From: Prevotella sp.
Lineage (GTDB): Bacteria; Bacteroidota; Bacteroidia; Bacteroidales; Bacteroidaceae
NCBI GenBank assembly: GCA_018053665.1
Contig: JAGPKZ010000003.1
Span: 24,466 to 79,611 of the forward strand
Length of the DNA: 55,146 nucleotides
Direction: 5' to 3'
Within the stretch, counting starts at the first letter, position 1, and every line of letters begins with the position of its first letter. The notes beneath the pieces are model-generated. The model worked only from the letters and a program-made list of their open reading frames with translations. It was not told where the DNA came from and did not search any database. The translations under genes were made by a program, and so were the position numbers. Shown here in pieces: positions 55,015 to 55,146 of this stretch.

Positions 55015-55146
55015 TTAAAGTGTAATATTTATTCCAAGATTGAATGCACGTGTACCCAAATCGCTTGTTTCAGGATCACCATATTCCCAACTGTCTATTG
55101 TGAATACATTGTTCACACTTGCGGTTACACGAACTCTTTCAAGCAT
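55015..55146 (-). CDS. SusC/RagA-family transporter, C-terminal end only
   Basis: The last 43 codons and stop of a SusC-type barrel, cut by the window edge. It reads ...VTASVNNVFTIDSWEYGDPETSD and ends in FNLGINITL, the usual SusC terminus. The SusD gene follows in the same direction. Confidence 0.85.
   Translation of the reverse strand: MLERVRVTASVNNVFTIDSWEYGDPETSDLGTRAFNLGINITL

Overview
The window is from a Bacteroidota genome, most likely a Prevotella/Segatella-type member of the Bacteroidales. The reasons are: AT-rich DNA with start codons mostly lacking Shine-Dalgarno sequences; many promoters of the Bacteroidetes type (TTTG, about 19-20 nt, then TAnnTTTG); three type IX secretion (T9SS) genes (sprA, porX, a porW/sprE-like gene); two SusC/SusD systems; and a Ddh-type meso-DAP dehydrogenase. 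It reads as chromosome. No phage, plasmid, complete insertion sequence, CRISPR array, rRNA or tRNA gene was found.

Layout. 1-933: a divergent pair, a small His/Cys-rich membrane protein and a Fur-family regulator. 934-1749: a long non-coding stretch holding a large inverted-repeat element (element A). 1750-4491: a secreted GH2 glycosidase. 4710-12031: one long co-oriented run, aroA - small Cys-rich membrane protein - ABC-3 metal permease - porW/sprE-like TPR lipoprotein - porX - tsaE, with tight or overlapping junctions, from one promoter to one terminator. 12090-14947: thioredoxin (minus) and a Pif1-like helicase (plus), separated by a tandemly duplicated hairpin-promoter block. 15019-18238: a small lipoprotein facing a three-gene minus-strand operon (PH-domain protein, dacB, mscS). 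18355-19953: nadB. 20015-28189: ruvA then sprA on the minus strand. 28463-29963: ddh and a small exported FMN-binding protein. 29964-30650: non-coding, holding element B, related to A. 30651-31220: a GNAT acetyltransferase. 31473-37309: a compact SusC - SusD - ComEC run. 37306-38712: an exported bleomycin-hydrolase-like peptidase. 38955-43247: a COG0523 GTPase with a His/Asp-rich metal-binding stretch, a HAD phosphatase, a SulP transporter and rubrerythrin. 43554-49222: dxs - trkA - trkH - manA. 49299-55146 (minus): part of a polysaccharide utilisation locus, with the end of SusC, SusD, a DUF2264 (GH154) protein and a GH105-DUF4861 fusion, probably acting on pectin-like or uronic-acid glycans.

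How the genes work together. PorX (response regulator/PglZ), the PorW/SprE-like lipoprotein and SprA (outer-membrane translocon) belong to one secretion machine but sit in two operons with housekeeping genes. Metal handling recurs (Fur regulator, lone ABC-3 permease, COG0523 GTPase). Envelope and peptidoglycan genes (dacB, ddh, mscS) and carbohydrate capture (two SusCD pairs, GH2, GH105, GH154) make up much of the rest.

The most unusual material is non-coding. Element A is a symmetric ~455-bp inverted repeat ending in alternating purine-pyrimidine tracts and enclosing an array of short CGTAAAACGC-like motifs. Element B and a decayed relic (C) share its modules. A separate hairpin-promoter block drives the helicase (twice, in tandem) and, in diverged form, aroA. 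The SusC-SusD-ComEC run is the most interesting gene-level arrangement.
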